From NCBI GenBank assembly GCA_017893485.1, contig CM030367.1:143643767-143707766 (forward strand): 64,000 nucleotides of DNA, given 5' to 3'. The stretch comes from Hemerocallis citrina (lineage: Eukaryota > Streptophyta > Magnoliopsida > Asparagales > Asphodelaceae). Below, piece after piece: positions 11,481 through 23,259 of the stretch. Within the stretch, counting starts at the first letter, position 1. Each line of letters starts with the position of its first letter. The position numbers and the translations under genes are program-made. A model generated the notes under the pieces. The model made no database searches and was not told the origin of the DNA. It saw nothing but the letters and a program-made list of their open reading frames with translations.

Positions 11481-13139
11481 TGTAGCGCCCTGATTTCCGA
11501 CACTGGGAAACCGTGACACGAGCCAAGACCTTTTCTTCAATTAGTCACAATACACAGAAAAAACAGGAGAATTTAAAACTTTTTATTCAATACGCAAGTG
11601 TTACAAATCTGAATACTGTACAACTGTAATATTTTACAATGGAGTTACAATATTGCCTTTACATTTCTAAGTATTACAACCTTCACATCTTACATCAGAG
11701 TACTTCTTAACTAATATAGAATCAATACATATTTTTGCAGCGGAACTAAACTTAATACTGACTCCTTGCTTTCCTCGCCTTGAGTCCTCCTGAATATCGC
11801 CTTTGTACTTCGGCGATCCAGTACCTATGGAAGTGGGGACGTCAGTATTCACTGACGCTTAAGGGCTGATCATATAGCAGCGAATCTTCCAAACAATATA
11901 CAAAATATAGCAATAGTGTTGGTGTAGTTTAAGTGTTTGTGAGTGCTATGACTAGACTCTAATGCGATACTTAAAGTAGAGCTAGGACACTCCCTATTCT
12001 AATGTAAGAGATTTGAAACCGCGTTATGAGTTATAATTGTACCCAACCCGTTCCTGACACCCACCCACGACAGTTCAGGAATTAACAGCGCGAGATACGC
12101 AACCCGTGTCCTCAACCTGTGAGATGGCACCGTACGTATCCCTCTGAAGGGAAGGTAGAACTAGGATGCTTCTTATTCTAATGTCAGCAAGTCTCCGAGA
12201 GTAACATGCAGCCCATAAATACATGCGACTCCATCTCAAGCCGTTTCTCCATATATAGGGATTTGAACCCGCGTTATGAACTTCTAATTGTACACAACCT
12301 GTTCCTGACACCTACACGTGACTCGCGAGGCTGCAGATGTGGTCATGTGCCACTGTTGCATTTCGCCCGTGGTGTCTATGTTCGCCACCGCGACCCGGCT
12401 AACCGGACCTCACTCAAATTAGACGAACCCAATGTATCGGGCGTCATTCTAAAAACCAAACCATAGAGTTTCGCAAGCGCAGGGTAGCACGAGGCCTACC
12501 CTGTGGCACTCTCTGGGGTATCGCAAGCGCAGGACTGCACAATGCATCCTGTGGCACCCCTAGCCACGGTACTTCAGGAATTAACAGCGCGAGATACGCA
12601 ACCCGTGTCCTCAACTTGTGAGACGGCACCGTACGTATCCCTTTGACAGGAAGGTACAACCCGGTACACCACCTATGATCTGCCTCAAGAGACGAGTTAG
12701 TGTCGGGGCCCCCTACAACTGACTCCTCTCTCCCGGCAAAAGGTTTTAAGTAAACCGATCCTTATAAGTCACTATCCTAGTGATGTCCCTGACTCGAACA
12801 ATCCTAGGGATGACGATATCATAACACAACATGCTGGGCCTTAAATTAGGCTTCGCAAGACAACTCTACTAGGCCGCTCAACCTAGACTTACCAGAATCC
12901 CTCAGGACCCGGTTCGTGGCTCATCGATCCAAGACGCTGGTGACAATATCTCTCTCAATCATCACTACCCCTAACTCGGATTCTACCAGCACTCTCGGCC
13001 CACGGTCAACCTACATTGGTTAAGATCCGTCAACGTCCGAGGTGAGATCTATCCGTTTTACTCTAAGGGGGTAGGATGTGGTCTTGATGGTCGATAGCCC
13101 TAGGGTGGTAACATCACCCTAGACGAGCGCAACGAACTG

Positions 13140-13410
13140 TGTACTAGCTAACAAGCTATACACGAGTAATAACCACATACGAGCCAACTAAGCTACGTAT
13201 GAACAATAACTACCTACGAGCCAGGCGGGCCTCGTAGGAGATAACCACGTACATACCAGCCGAATAAGCCGCGTATGAGACCAACAGCTACGTACGGGCC
13301 AGTCGGGCCGCGTACGAGACAACAACCTACATACGAGCCAACTAAGCTACGTATGAGACCCACCGCTACGTACGGGCCAGTCGAGCCACGTACGAGCACG
13401 ACCGTGTGCA
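13140..13410. repeat. Short palindromic units (TACGAGCC... GTACG) in solo LTR
   Basis: Six to seven imperfect units of roughly 37-40 bp, each pairing a TACGAGCC-like word with an inverted partner (for example TACGAGCC...GGCCTCGTA near 13216-13240). Units could fold as successive small hairpins. Confidence 0.7.
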
Positions 13411-14239
13411 AACAACCATACAGGTAATCAATCCTAGAAGCAACCAAGCGTGCTTACTAACAAACTTAATCTTCTACTATTAGAAGCAACAAAGGGATCT
13501 ACTAGTAGTCTAAGATCGGTATTCTACTAAGGAAGAATCCGAAGGCGACATAACCGCCTCTATCGAATTAACTATCGCTAGTGGTCTTCCCGATCTTACT
13601 ACTTCGACCTATAGTGTCTTAGGCATGACATACACTCGTAGGCATCTTCCTAAAGTAATCCAATTACAAAATAGAACTACTCACCATCACACTCCTAAGT
13701 ATGAATATGATTAATGCTTGTGTTTTTATCGAGCTTAAACATAAAAATCACTACGACCTAGACATAGAGTCTACTATAGTCAAGCGAGCATGAAAACTTA
13801 CCACTTATCTTGACTAATCACCATAACACAAGCATGGATAGATAACTAATATAACATACAATCATTCCAAGGTATAGTAGATATTCTAACATTACTCCTA
13901 CAATGTTCTAATCATGTATTACTCTAGCATGGCATAGAATCCAACATAAATCACTACAACTAGCCATGGGTAGTTTCTTTACCCTAAGCATGAACATCCT
14001 AGTATGGGTATCCTTAACTTAATAAGATCAATAATTTGCATGATCACTACTTACTTAGCATGAATCATGGTCATTCACTAACTTCTCTACCATTTATCTA
14101 GCATGGTACACAATTTGCCTACAATTTAAACTAGCATGATATGCAAAATACTTACGATTAAGCTAGCATGGTATATCGCTTTCCAACAATTAAACTAGCA
14201 TGGTATATGATTTTATCATGGATCCTACAACACTCTAGG

Positions 14240-15000
14240 CACCATAAAATTTATCCAAACATGGTAGGAAACTCTTGGATTGAATCCTACACATTCTAAG
14301 CATGATAGGTAATTAAAGAAGCACTCCTACAATTAACTAAGCATGAGAACCTAGTAGGATATTTTTAGGAAAAGTCCTACAACATCCTAAACATAAAGCA
14401 TGATAGGATAATTTTATAAAACATCCTACAACTAATTAAGCATAGAATCATGGTAGGATATTTTCATAAGTAATCCCACAACTAACTAAGCATGGATATG
14501 GCTTCTAATTATTTTTAGAAATAATCCTACAATATTAGTAGCATGGAAATGGCTTCTAAACACTTTTAGAAGTGATCCTACAATACAAGTAGCATGAATA
14601 TGGCTTCTAATTATTTTTAGAAGCAAAGCTTCAACTATCTAAGCATGGTAAACATGGTAGGATATTTTTAAAGCAATCCTACAACTAATTAAGCATAGAT
14701 ATGGCTTCTAATGATTTTTTTAGAAGCAATCCTACAACACTTGAAGTATAAACATGGTTTCTAAATATTTTTAGGAATAATCCTACAACATGTGTAGCAT
14801 GAAAATAGCTTCTAAATAATTTTAGGAATAATCCTACAACATGTGTAGCATGAAGATAGCTTCTAAATAATTTTAGGAATAATCCTACAACATGTAGAAC
14901 ATAAACATGGCTTCTAATTGTTTTTTTTTAAGTAATCCTACAACAATTGAAGCATAAACATAGCTTCTAAATATTTTTAGAAGAAGTCCTACAATATTTC
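14240..15000. repeat. ~53-57-bp tandem array (AATCCTACAAC...AGCATG...CTTCTAA)
   Basis: About a dozen imperfect units with the words ATCCTACAAC, AGCATG(A/G) and GGCTTCTAA in fixed order. The preceding 200 bp has simpler CTAGCATGGTA repeats that look like the origin of the unit. Confidence 0.8.
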
Positions 15001-15284
15001 ACTACTACCACCACTCCTATTTTGATCAAAACATAATACACAATTATCTACTACTACTACTACTTCATTCTTATCAAGAACACCACATACAACTTACTAC
15101 TACTACTACTATACTCACAACAAAATCACAACATACACTATCTATTACTACTACTTCATTCACAATAAAATCACAACATACAACTACTTCATTCTACTAC
15201 TTATTATTTAGCATACTACTCCTTAGTTGCTTACTAACCTCATTTATTACTAGTGATAAAGAAAGGATTATTTTATTTAAGATA

Positions 15285-16140
15285 GCTACAACTAGTGGGT
15301 AAAATAAAAGAAGATCTTTTTGATTAATAGCTACAACTAGTGATTAAGAATAAAAAGAAGATCTTTTTAATTTATTAGCTACAATTAGTGTGTAAAATAA
15401 AAGAAGATCTTTTTGATTAATAGCTACAACTAGTGATTAAGAACAAAAGAAGATCTTTTTACTTTGTTAGCTACAACTAGTGTTTAAGAATAAAAGAAGA
15501 TCTTTTTAATTTATTAGCTACAACTAGTGTTTTAAAATAAAAAGAAGATCTTTTAAATTTATTAGCTACAACTAGTGTCTTAAAATAAAAAGAAGACTTT
15601 TTAATTTGTTAGCTACAACTAGTTGGTTAAAAATGAAAAGAAGATCTTTTTAATTAATTACAACTAGTGGTTAAAAATAAAGAAAGATCCTTTTTTAATT
15701 AATTACAACTAGTGATTAAAGGAAAGAAGATCTTTTTATTAGTTTCTACAACTAGTGATTAAAAAGAAAGGAAGATCTTTTTATTAGTTTCTACAACTAG
15801 TGATTAAAAAGAAAGAAAGATCTTTTTATTAGTTTCTACAACTAGTGATTAAAAAGAAAGAAAGATCTTTTTATTAAGTTTCTACAACTAGTGATTAAAA
15901 ATAAAAGAAAGATCTTTTTAGTTAATTTACAACTAGTGGTTAAATAAAAAGAAGATCTTTTTATTAGGTTACAACTAGTGGTTAAAATAAAAAGAAGATC
16001 TTTTTATTAGGTTACAACTAGTGATTAAAAATAAAAGAAAGATCTTTTTAGTTAATTTACAACTAGTGGTTAAATAAAAAGAAGATCTTTTTATTAGGTT
16101 ACAACTAGTGGTTAAAATTAAAAGAAGATCTTTTTATTAT
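15285..16140. repeat. ~46-bp tandem array (CTACAACTAGTG...GAAGATCTTTTT)
   Basis: About 19 units of 44-61 bp marked by ACAACTAGTG and AGATCTTTTT. First occurrences are at 15286, 15331, 15379, 15424 and 15471. Two adjacent units near 15960 and 16080 are almost identical over ~100 bp, indicating recent unequal exchange. Confidence 0.85.
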
Positions 16141-16632
16141 TACATTAGTTCAATCAAGTCCTACAACCAATCAATGGTTGTATTGTTCAACAATATGCAA
16201 TATGTGAAGTTCTTAGTCCAATAACATACAACAAAGGATTATCATACTAAAGCTATGATCTTTAGTACTTACTACTACTACTTCTCCTTTTTCCTCTTTT
16301 ACTTACTACATCATACCACACACTCAACCCAAAAAACAAAATAAAACAAGAAGGTAGAAGAAGAAGAAGTCACACAACAAACAACAAACAACCAAACAAA
16401 CAAACAAAGAAACAAACAAAAGAAGAAACCAAGTGTGAAGAAACCCCCACCTTCCCTAACTTGTTGGAAGAACTAGCTAGCTATTCCTTCTCCTTCCCCT
16501 AGCTTTCTTTTTGAACTCTTCTAAGACCCTACAAAACAAAACTCTCAATGTTAATTGATCTCTCTTTCTTTTCCTTTCCTTCTTTCTTTCTTTTGTTTTT
16601 TCTAAAATGAGAGAAGGAGGTGAATGAGGGGG

Positions 16633-16640
16633 GATTTATA
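16633..16640 (-). promoter_or_regulatory. TATA-like box of the solo LTR
   Basis: TATAAATC on the minus strand in a GC-flanked context (CTATAAATCCCCCC), resembling the TATA context of the other long LTRs in the window. It supports the minus orientation of this solo LTR. Confidence 0.4.
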
Positions 16641-17250
16641 GAAGGAGATGGAAGGTGGTGAGTGCACCAAAATGGCACAAAATAAACCCCAAGAAGAGGT
16701 GGCCGGCCAAGTATAGGGGAGTAGGGAGGTGAGTTTTAGAGTGGTGAGGTGGAGGGAGGTGTTATGTGAGGGAAGGTTGTTTCTAGAAGGGTTTAGTTCT
16801 AATCTTGTGCATACAACTCTCTTTTAACCTTCTAATCAAACCCTAATTCTCTAATTGAGTAGCCATGACAAGCATAAGTGTATTGTCCTAAAGTACATAC
16901 TATATACTAGGTATAATATACTAAGTGTCCTACAATTATGTGTACATGTACATGTATGTGTATACAAACAATCTTTTTATAAAATCCTCATAAAATTCCC
17001 AAAAATAATTTAATTTGGAAAATAATAGTAAAATAAATTTTATTACCAATTTGGAGAGTCGCGCTATCAATTTGATGCGCTTTGGTTGCGCATCGACCGA
17101 TAGTTGCGCGTAGGTACTGTTTGCGGCCAACCCGGCGAGAATCGCCAAAATAGTCCGACTTTGGAGTCAAAATAAAATAATAATAGAATAATAATAAAAT
17201 AATAATAAAATAATAATTTATATGAGTTAATATCCGTCCGGGATATTACA

Positions 17251-17880
17251 GCGAGCCAATAATTCATCTTCTATTTCACAGAAGGGTCGATGCTCGGATC
17301 GCATCGCGAGCAACACTGCTTTCCCTGTTGCTCAAGGGGGCTCGGAGCTTGGATGGTATCGCGAGCCAAAAAATTGTCTTCTATTTTCACAGAAGGGTCG
17401 ACGCTCGGATAGCACCGCGAGCCACACTGCTTTCCCTGTTGCTCAAGGGAGCTCGGAGCTCGGATGGTATCACGAGCCAATAATTCCTCTTCTATTTCAC
17501 AGAAGGGTCGACGCTTGGATAGCATCGCGAGCCACACTGCTTTCTCTGTTGCTCAGGGGAGCTCGGAGCACGGATGGTATCGAGAGCCAATAACTCCTCT
17601 TCTATTTTATAGAAGGGTCGACGCTCGGATAGCACTGCGAGGCACACTGCTTTCTCTGTTGCTCAAGGGAGCTCGGAGCTTGGATGGTATCCCGAGCCCA
17701 TAATTCATCTTCTATTTCACAGAAGGGTCGATGCTCGGATAGCATCGCGAGCCACACTGCTTTCTCTGTTGCTCAGGGGAGCTCGGAGCACGGATGGTAT
17801 CGCGAGCCAATAATTCCTCTTCTATTTCATAGAAGGGTCGACGCTCGGATAGCACCACGAGCCCCAACCACCATCCACTA
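17251..17880 (+). repeat. 110-bp tandem array of element A, right part
   Basis: Continuation of the 11100-11480 array after the solo LTR. About five and a half units of GGAGCTCGGAGC(T/A)CGGATGGTATC...CACAGAAGGGTCGACGCTCGGAT. The 110-bp unit alternates two related cores, as on the left side. Confidence 0.9.
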
Positions 17881-18210
17881 TTCAGAGGGGCTCGGAGCTC
17901 GGATGACACTGCGAGCCCCCAACTACCCTCCGCTATTTAGAGGGACTCGGAGCTCGGATGACACCGCGAGCCCCAACCACCCACTGCTATTCGGAAGGGC
18001 TCGGCACTCGGATGACACCGCAAGTCCCAACCACCCTCCACTATTCAGAGGGGCTCGGAGCTCGGACCACACCGCGAACCCCAACTACCCTCCGCTATTC
18101 AGAGGGGCTCGGAGCTCGGATGACACCGCGAGCCCCAACCACCCTCCGCTATTCAGAGGGGCTCGGAGCTCGGATGACACTGCGAGCCCCATGAGCCCTC
18201 CTCTAGTCAT
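17881..18210 (+). repeat. Second 54-bp array of element A
   Basis: GGATGACAC(C/T)GCGAGCC occurs with first base near 17902, 17956, 18010, 18064 (variant), 18118 and 18172: a 54-bp period. The core GCTCGGAGCTCGGAT...GCGAGCC is shared with the arrays at 1580-1990 and 11100-11480, but the linker (CAACCACCCTCCGCTATTCAGAGGG-like) is different. Confidence 0.9.
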
Positions 18211-18259
18211 AAGGGGCTCGTCTGCTGAACCCCGAGTACTCGGTGAGCCGATCTCCAAC

Positions 18260-18600
18260 CAAATCGACCTCGACGTCCCCTTGCTCTTCCAACTAGAGAG
18301 GGGATCGTCTACCAACCCCCGGAGCTCGTTCGCCGACCCCTAGTGCACGACAAACCAACCCCAACAGGAGACCTCGACGTCCCCTCACTCTTCCAACTAG
18401 CAAGGGGATCATCCACCGACCCTCGGAGCTCGTCCGCCGACCCCTGGTGCTCGACAAACTGAGCCCCAACGGGTGGCCTCGACGTCCCCTCGGTCTTCCA
18501 ACTAGCGAGGGGATCGTCTACCGATCCTTGGAGCTCGTCCGCCGATCCCTAGGGCTCGTCTGCCGACCCCAAGCCTTGGCGAGCATCGCTCTGACTCTCC
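18260..18600 (+). repeat. ~105-bp repeat, three copies
   Basis: CCTCGACGTCCCC occurs at 18268, 18372 and 18477; each copy continues with TCTTCCAACTAG and a GGGGATC word. No coding function is inferred. It lies just before the polypurine tract of element A. Confidence 0.85.
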
Positions 18601-18769
18601 TACTCTTCTACACTTAGCCTCCCGCGCAAACTCCAATGAGGGATCCCTTCCTCCTATCCCCTGGCCTCTTCGGGAGAGAGCAGATCCTACTTTCTCACCC
18701 CAACATCCACCTTGCTCTTCCTATAGAGGCGAAGAATCACTCCTGTACGGCTGGTTCACCCAGCCCTAT

Positions 18770-18782
18770 AGGAATGTGGGGC
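18770..18782 (+). promoter_or_regulatory. Polypurine tract of element A
   Basis: AGGAATGTGGGGC, three bases before the 3' LTR. It aligns with the tract of element C (AGGAGTGGGGGGC, then CTCG before TGATGTGG); here the LTR starts TGATATGG at 18786. This is the plus-strand priming site for reverse transcription. Confidence 0.75.
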
Positions 18783-18785
18783 TTG

Positions 18786-19345
18786 TGATATGGGTTAGGA
18801 ATGACGTGGCCCGTCCTGGGCCACAGGATCCCCTCAGGATGCGCGTACCTCCTGATCCTCCAGATCTGCCACGTCAGCATTGGAAAACCTCCCGGGCCTC
18901 TGCTACGTCAGCCCGGAAACTGCCCGGGCATCTGCCACGTCAGCCCTATACAGCCCGAGTTTCCACCGCTTCAGCCCCACGGGCAACCGGGTCCAGAACC
19001 GGCCCCCAAACGGGTCCAGACCCGATTGGCTTCCCCTATAAATACCAGACCCCTACCCCTGGATTCAGGTAATCAATCTTTCTTCCACTAAAACCCTAGT
19101 GACTGTTACTCTCTCAGTAGCTAACTAGATCGTCAGAGGGTCTGCCACCGGGACCAACCCCGATGTTCCTAAACCGTCTGCAGGTACACCAGATCTCGGA
19201 CCCGAGCCTCCTGATCCGAGCCGAGCATCCAGCCTCTGCCTCACTCCAGCCTATTACCGGTACCGTTCGCCCAGCCGAGGGTCATCTGCATAGGAGCTTC
19301 CTCCTTCAATACAAATCGAGTAAGAACTCACACCTGGTGCATCCA
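18786..19345 (+). mobile_element. 3' LTR of Tat element A
   Basis: It starts TGATATGGGTTAGG directly after the polypurine tract and has a TATAAATA box at 19037-19044, followed by GGTAATCAATCTTTCT, the same leader word as in the LTRs of elements B and C. The right end is approximate (19340-19350) because the 5' LTR lies outside the window and cannot be compared. Confidence 0.75.
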
Positions 19346-20118
19346 CATGCCTCCCAAAAACAAAGTGCATCAATCATATATATGTAAGTCCATGTTTTGG
19401 ATGAACTTATTCAATCTTAAGAGCCATTCTTTATTTGAATTTAAAGAATTTGGAAACATTGTCGCTTTCGTTGTTGTGATGTTGATCCATCACCAAGAAA
19501 ACATAGACCTGATTATCATTCCAATTAAAGAGCTTGTTAAACTTGATGTTTTGGAAGAAAATGATGAGATCGATGTGGTTTGTATTAGCAGTATCCACCG
19601 AAATTAATCAAAATTAATCATATGAGGGTATATAAGACACAATTTTTAAAAGAAAAAAGAAATTTATACCTTGTCGGTGCTAGAGTTTTGGGAAATCAGA
19701 GTTGTGGTCGAATTTGGTCGGAGCTGCACCCACCATCGTTTGGGTGTCAGGTTTCGTAAATTACCGTCGGGGGAGGGGGAGGTTTCAGGAGAGTGAGAGT
19801 GGGTGAAAGATCGGAAGGTTTTGAATGCCAACGGAGCTAGGATTTTGTCGGCATTGGTCGGAGCTGGGTTTCGTCAGAGGTAGGGTTTTAGGGGTGATTG
19901 GTATTCGGGAAAGGAGGAGCTTAAAAAGAAGAGGGGTTGTCGGGGGTGTTTTCGGGTGGTCAGGAGGAGGATGAGGAGGTTCGGCATTTGGGAATTTGGG
20001 AGAGGAGGAAGAGGCTCCGGAGAGGAGGTCGGGAAGAGGAGGAGGAGGCTTGAATTTTTGTGTGGTTTCATTGGTTTCGAGGGAGAGAGAGAGATGTATA
20101 GGGAGGGAGGGAGAGAGG
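19346..20118. other. Unassigned single-copy-looking sequence between element A and a solo LTR
   Basis: The left half has an open frame on the plus strand (about 19347-19607) that I do not recognise. The right half (19690-20115) is purine-rich and open on the minus strand with a Pro/Ser-rich, low-complexity product. Neither has a convincing start, splice pattern or domain. It could be displaced host sequence or an old element. Confidence 0.3.
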
Positions 20119-20837
20119 TGTAGCACCTCGAATTTGTAGAATACCGTAAATACCCATTTTTATATTATATATGTCTGGAGTGGTGAGAATTTTTATTTGG
20201 TGTATATTTATTTTAAATATTGATATTGGTATGAATATTTGTGGTAGAATGGTATTATTGTTATATTAGAGTTAAGAGTTGAGATTTTATGTGAGGAAAT
20301 ATAGTTTATTTTATTTTATCATTCTGGGGGATTATTATAAGATAAATTTTATGTATTTTGTATTGTTCATATGATTATAGAAAAGAGTGGGGGTTTATTT
20401 GTAATATTTTGGATTTGGGGGGTTTATATGTAAATATCCCTTATTCTTATTATTAATATATATAATATATTTTTATTATTTCCACCCCCCCCCTCCCATT
20501 TTCCTTCTTTCTTTCTTTCCTTTCCTTCCCGTTCCTTTCTCCCATTAAAACCGAACCCACGTTCGGCCTCTCTCTCCCGCCCAAATCCAGTTGGTTTCTT
20601 CGTCAAATCCAAATTAAATTGGGGGATAGGCTAATTGAAGGGTTCTCTACATCGTGGTAGCATCGGATTTTCGAAAGGATTTCGAGAAGGTAAACCCTAA
20701 CTTATTTTATTGTATGAAATTGAGTTGGGTTAATTTCTATTGAGTAGGATTATTTTGGTAGGAAGATTAGGAGATGTTGGAAATGGTAGATGTGAGAAAT
20801 TAGCAAGTTGTTAGAGAAATTACAAGTTGTTAGTAAA

Positions 20838-21407
20838 CTAGATTCGCCCGTGGGCACGTGCCTACGGCACGTCTTCGGAACGATACAACACACGAAAAGC
20901 TCTGTAAACAGTAAAACAATAATTATATAGTTCAAGTTTGAATAGTATGACAATAATTAGTTGTAAATAAAAGTCCATGTTTTTAATAGTATATGTTGAA
21001 AAATAATTATATATGAGGGTGTAAAATCCAACTTCTTAGAACTTTAAGGGTGGAAAATGATGAAATTTAACTGTTGAAGAGATATTTGCTATTTTTAATA
21101 TAACATGTACATTAAAAAAAAGCATAAAAATTCTGAAAATTTTATAAACCTGAAATCTTAACATCTAAATTTTTAAGTAAGTTAAGAAAGAATGGGAGAG
21201 AGAGAGAAAAATATGAAAAAGTGAAAAGAGAATAGAGAGATAGTAATAAAGTAATGAGTTTTTCAGTTTTGGGTGAAAAAATTTAATTTTGGGGTTTGAA
21301 ATTTTGGGCGGGAAAATATGTTTTGTGAGAATCAATCTAGGCCATTGGTTTTAGGGGAGATTGAATAAGAGCCACTTGATAGCTTTCTTTGTAATTTATT
21401 ATATAGA
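20838..21407 (-). mobile_element. Non-autonomous Helitron (570 bp)
   Basis: On the minus strand the 5' end reads TCTATATAATAAATTACAAAG and the 3' end has a GC-rich hairpin (GTGCCGTAGGCACG) followed by CTAG. The element sits between host A and T, as Helitrons do. No Rep/helicase coding is present, so it is non-autonomous. It is nested inside the solo LTR of 20119-25665. Confidence 0.8.
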
Positions 21408-23259
21408 TTAGGGTTTTGGGTTTGTAAAAGAGAGTTATATATATGAGAATTATCTCTTGTATGGTAGTAAAAATTGTAGTGAGCCATTAGAATAAAATGG
21501 GGAGTGGTGATTTTGGCATAAACTCGGATTATAGGGTTTATGAAATCGGGTAGGAAACTCGATCCTAATAATTGTAGAAAATGTATATGAGGGTGTAGAA
21601 TATTATGAAAGTATTAATATGAATTTAGGATGATTTTTATAGGCTTAAGCTCAATAAAATTGAGTGAAATAGACTATAGGTGAAAAGTGCACGTCGGGTG
21701 TTCGATGAAATGCCCGAGCGAGATTTAGGTGAGGATTTGATGGGTTCGGAGGTGTAGTTGAGTCTCATTATTATTATTAACCCTAATATGTGAGATTAGG
21801 AAAAAGATGATTAAAGAAATTAGAAAGTATGAACTTTTCTTATTAAAAAGCCTCCGATCAATAAAGGAATGTTTGTATTGGGACCCGAATTCGAAATCCG
21901 TCGATGTAGCTCGGCTACTTAGGTCATTTGTAATGAGTGGGTGAAGACGGATTCGAGTTTGGAGGTTCGTAGGTCGAGTTTTGAGTTTTAAGCTAATCGG
22001 TCCTATAATTTCATATTTAGGTGGAAAAAGTCGAACTTCGACTGGTTACAGGGCGGACGTGGGACATCTTTTGCTCGATCCGTCAGGTGAGTATGTTGTA
22101 TTTATATATATTTTATGTTGTGGCCAAATTTTGTGACTTTTTGATGTATTTCGTAGATGTTATGCTAAAAACTGATTTTGAAGGAAAATACGGATTTTTA
22201 AGGGTCCAAAACTGAGTTTTTGTGATATTTGAGGAAATTAACTATTTTAAGTATATAAAAACTATATTATGGGTTAATGTGACGTGTTGAAGTTTAAAAA
22301 TTAAATATATTAAACGGTTTATGCATATAATTACCCCGTGCATGTTTTGTGCATGTTTTTGGGTGAATAAGCCGATATAGGTGATTTGGTATATGTGGAG
22401 CCTTGTGTATGGGCTAGCATGCTATGGATGGATGCCATAAAATGTAATCAGAAGAAATTAGTAATTGTGGTCATGTTTTGGAGACCCGCGTATATATAGT
22501 GCATGTTTTATGCTTATTTTGGGGCATATAGACCCTTATAGGTGATTTTACTCACATAGAGCATTGGGTATGAGTTAGTATGCTATGATTGGTTGTTATG
22601 GAGTTTAATTAGATGAAATAAGCGATGATGGCCCTATCTTTTGGAAACCCGTAATTGTGTGGTATGTTGTGATATATAGGTAGATGATTATGGTTTGTGA
22701 TGCAATAATTGATGAAATTAGTAAGTGGATATATGTTTACAGTCTAATTATGTTCTAATGAATTAATGGGCAATAGTATGGTATTATAATATGATGAATT
22801 ATCTATTTTGATACTCTAACGATATGGAATAACATAATGTAGTTCTTTTATTAACATTATAACTTGGCGTATGCCTATATCTGATGCAATGAGATAATGA
22901 ATAACATGGTACCCTTAATGTGGGTTGTTATGGCAAAATAAATATCCTGGCGCATTAATATTATGCATTAATATGATATGATGAGTTATGTGTTGAATAA
23001 CAGGGAGTATGCATAATGTGGTATAATGATATGTAGATAAAAGATCAGCTAGTACGTGCTAATAAAATGTGGTATAAATTCACGTGATTAAAGTCAAGGT
23101 TGTGGCAGCTATTGAATTAAAAAGTGAAACGCTTGTGTGATAAAGTAAAATGGAAAGATGCAATGATTAATGCTAATACAGATGGCTTTGTTGACCAGTA
23201 CCTACAGCAATCCTGGGGATTTGGGCTAAACCTCCTAACACCCAAGGACCGGCTTAGGA

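Larger units (their letters stand above)
11481..17250 (-). mobile_element. 5.8-kb solo LTR (Tekay/Del-like), inserted in element A array
   Basis: The block starts TGTAGCGCCC and ends GGGATATTACA, with a perfect 5-bp duplication GCGAG. Termini and the absence of any coding domain indicate a solo LTR; the minus orientation is inferred from the GGGCGCTACA-type 3' end on that strand and from a minus-strand TATAAATCCCC at plus 16633-16640. It is unusually long (5770 bp) because it contains internal duplications: 11990-12070 versus 12175-12310, 12085-12160 versus 12570-12660, a hairpin array (13140-13410), a ~53-57-bp array (14250-15000) and a ~46-bp array (15285-16140). Not obviously the same family as the solo LTR at 2756. 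Confidence 0.88.
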
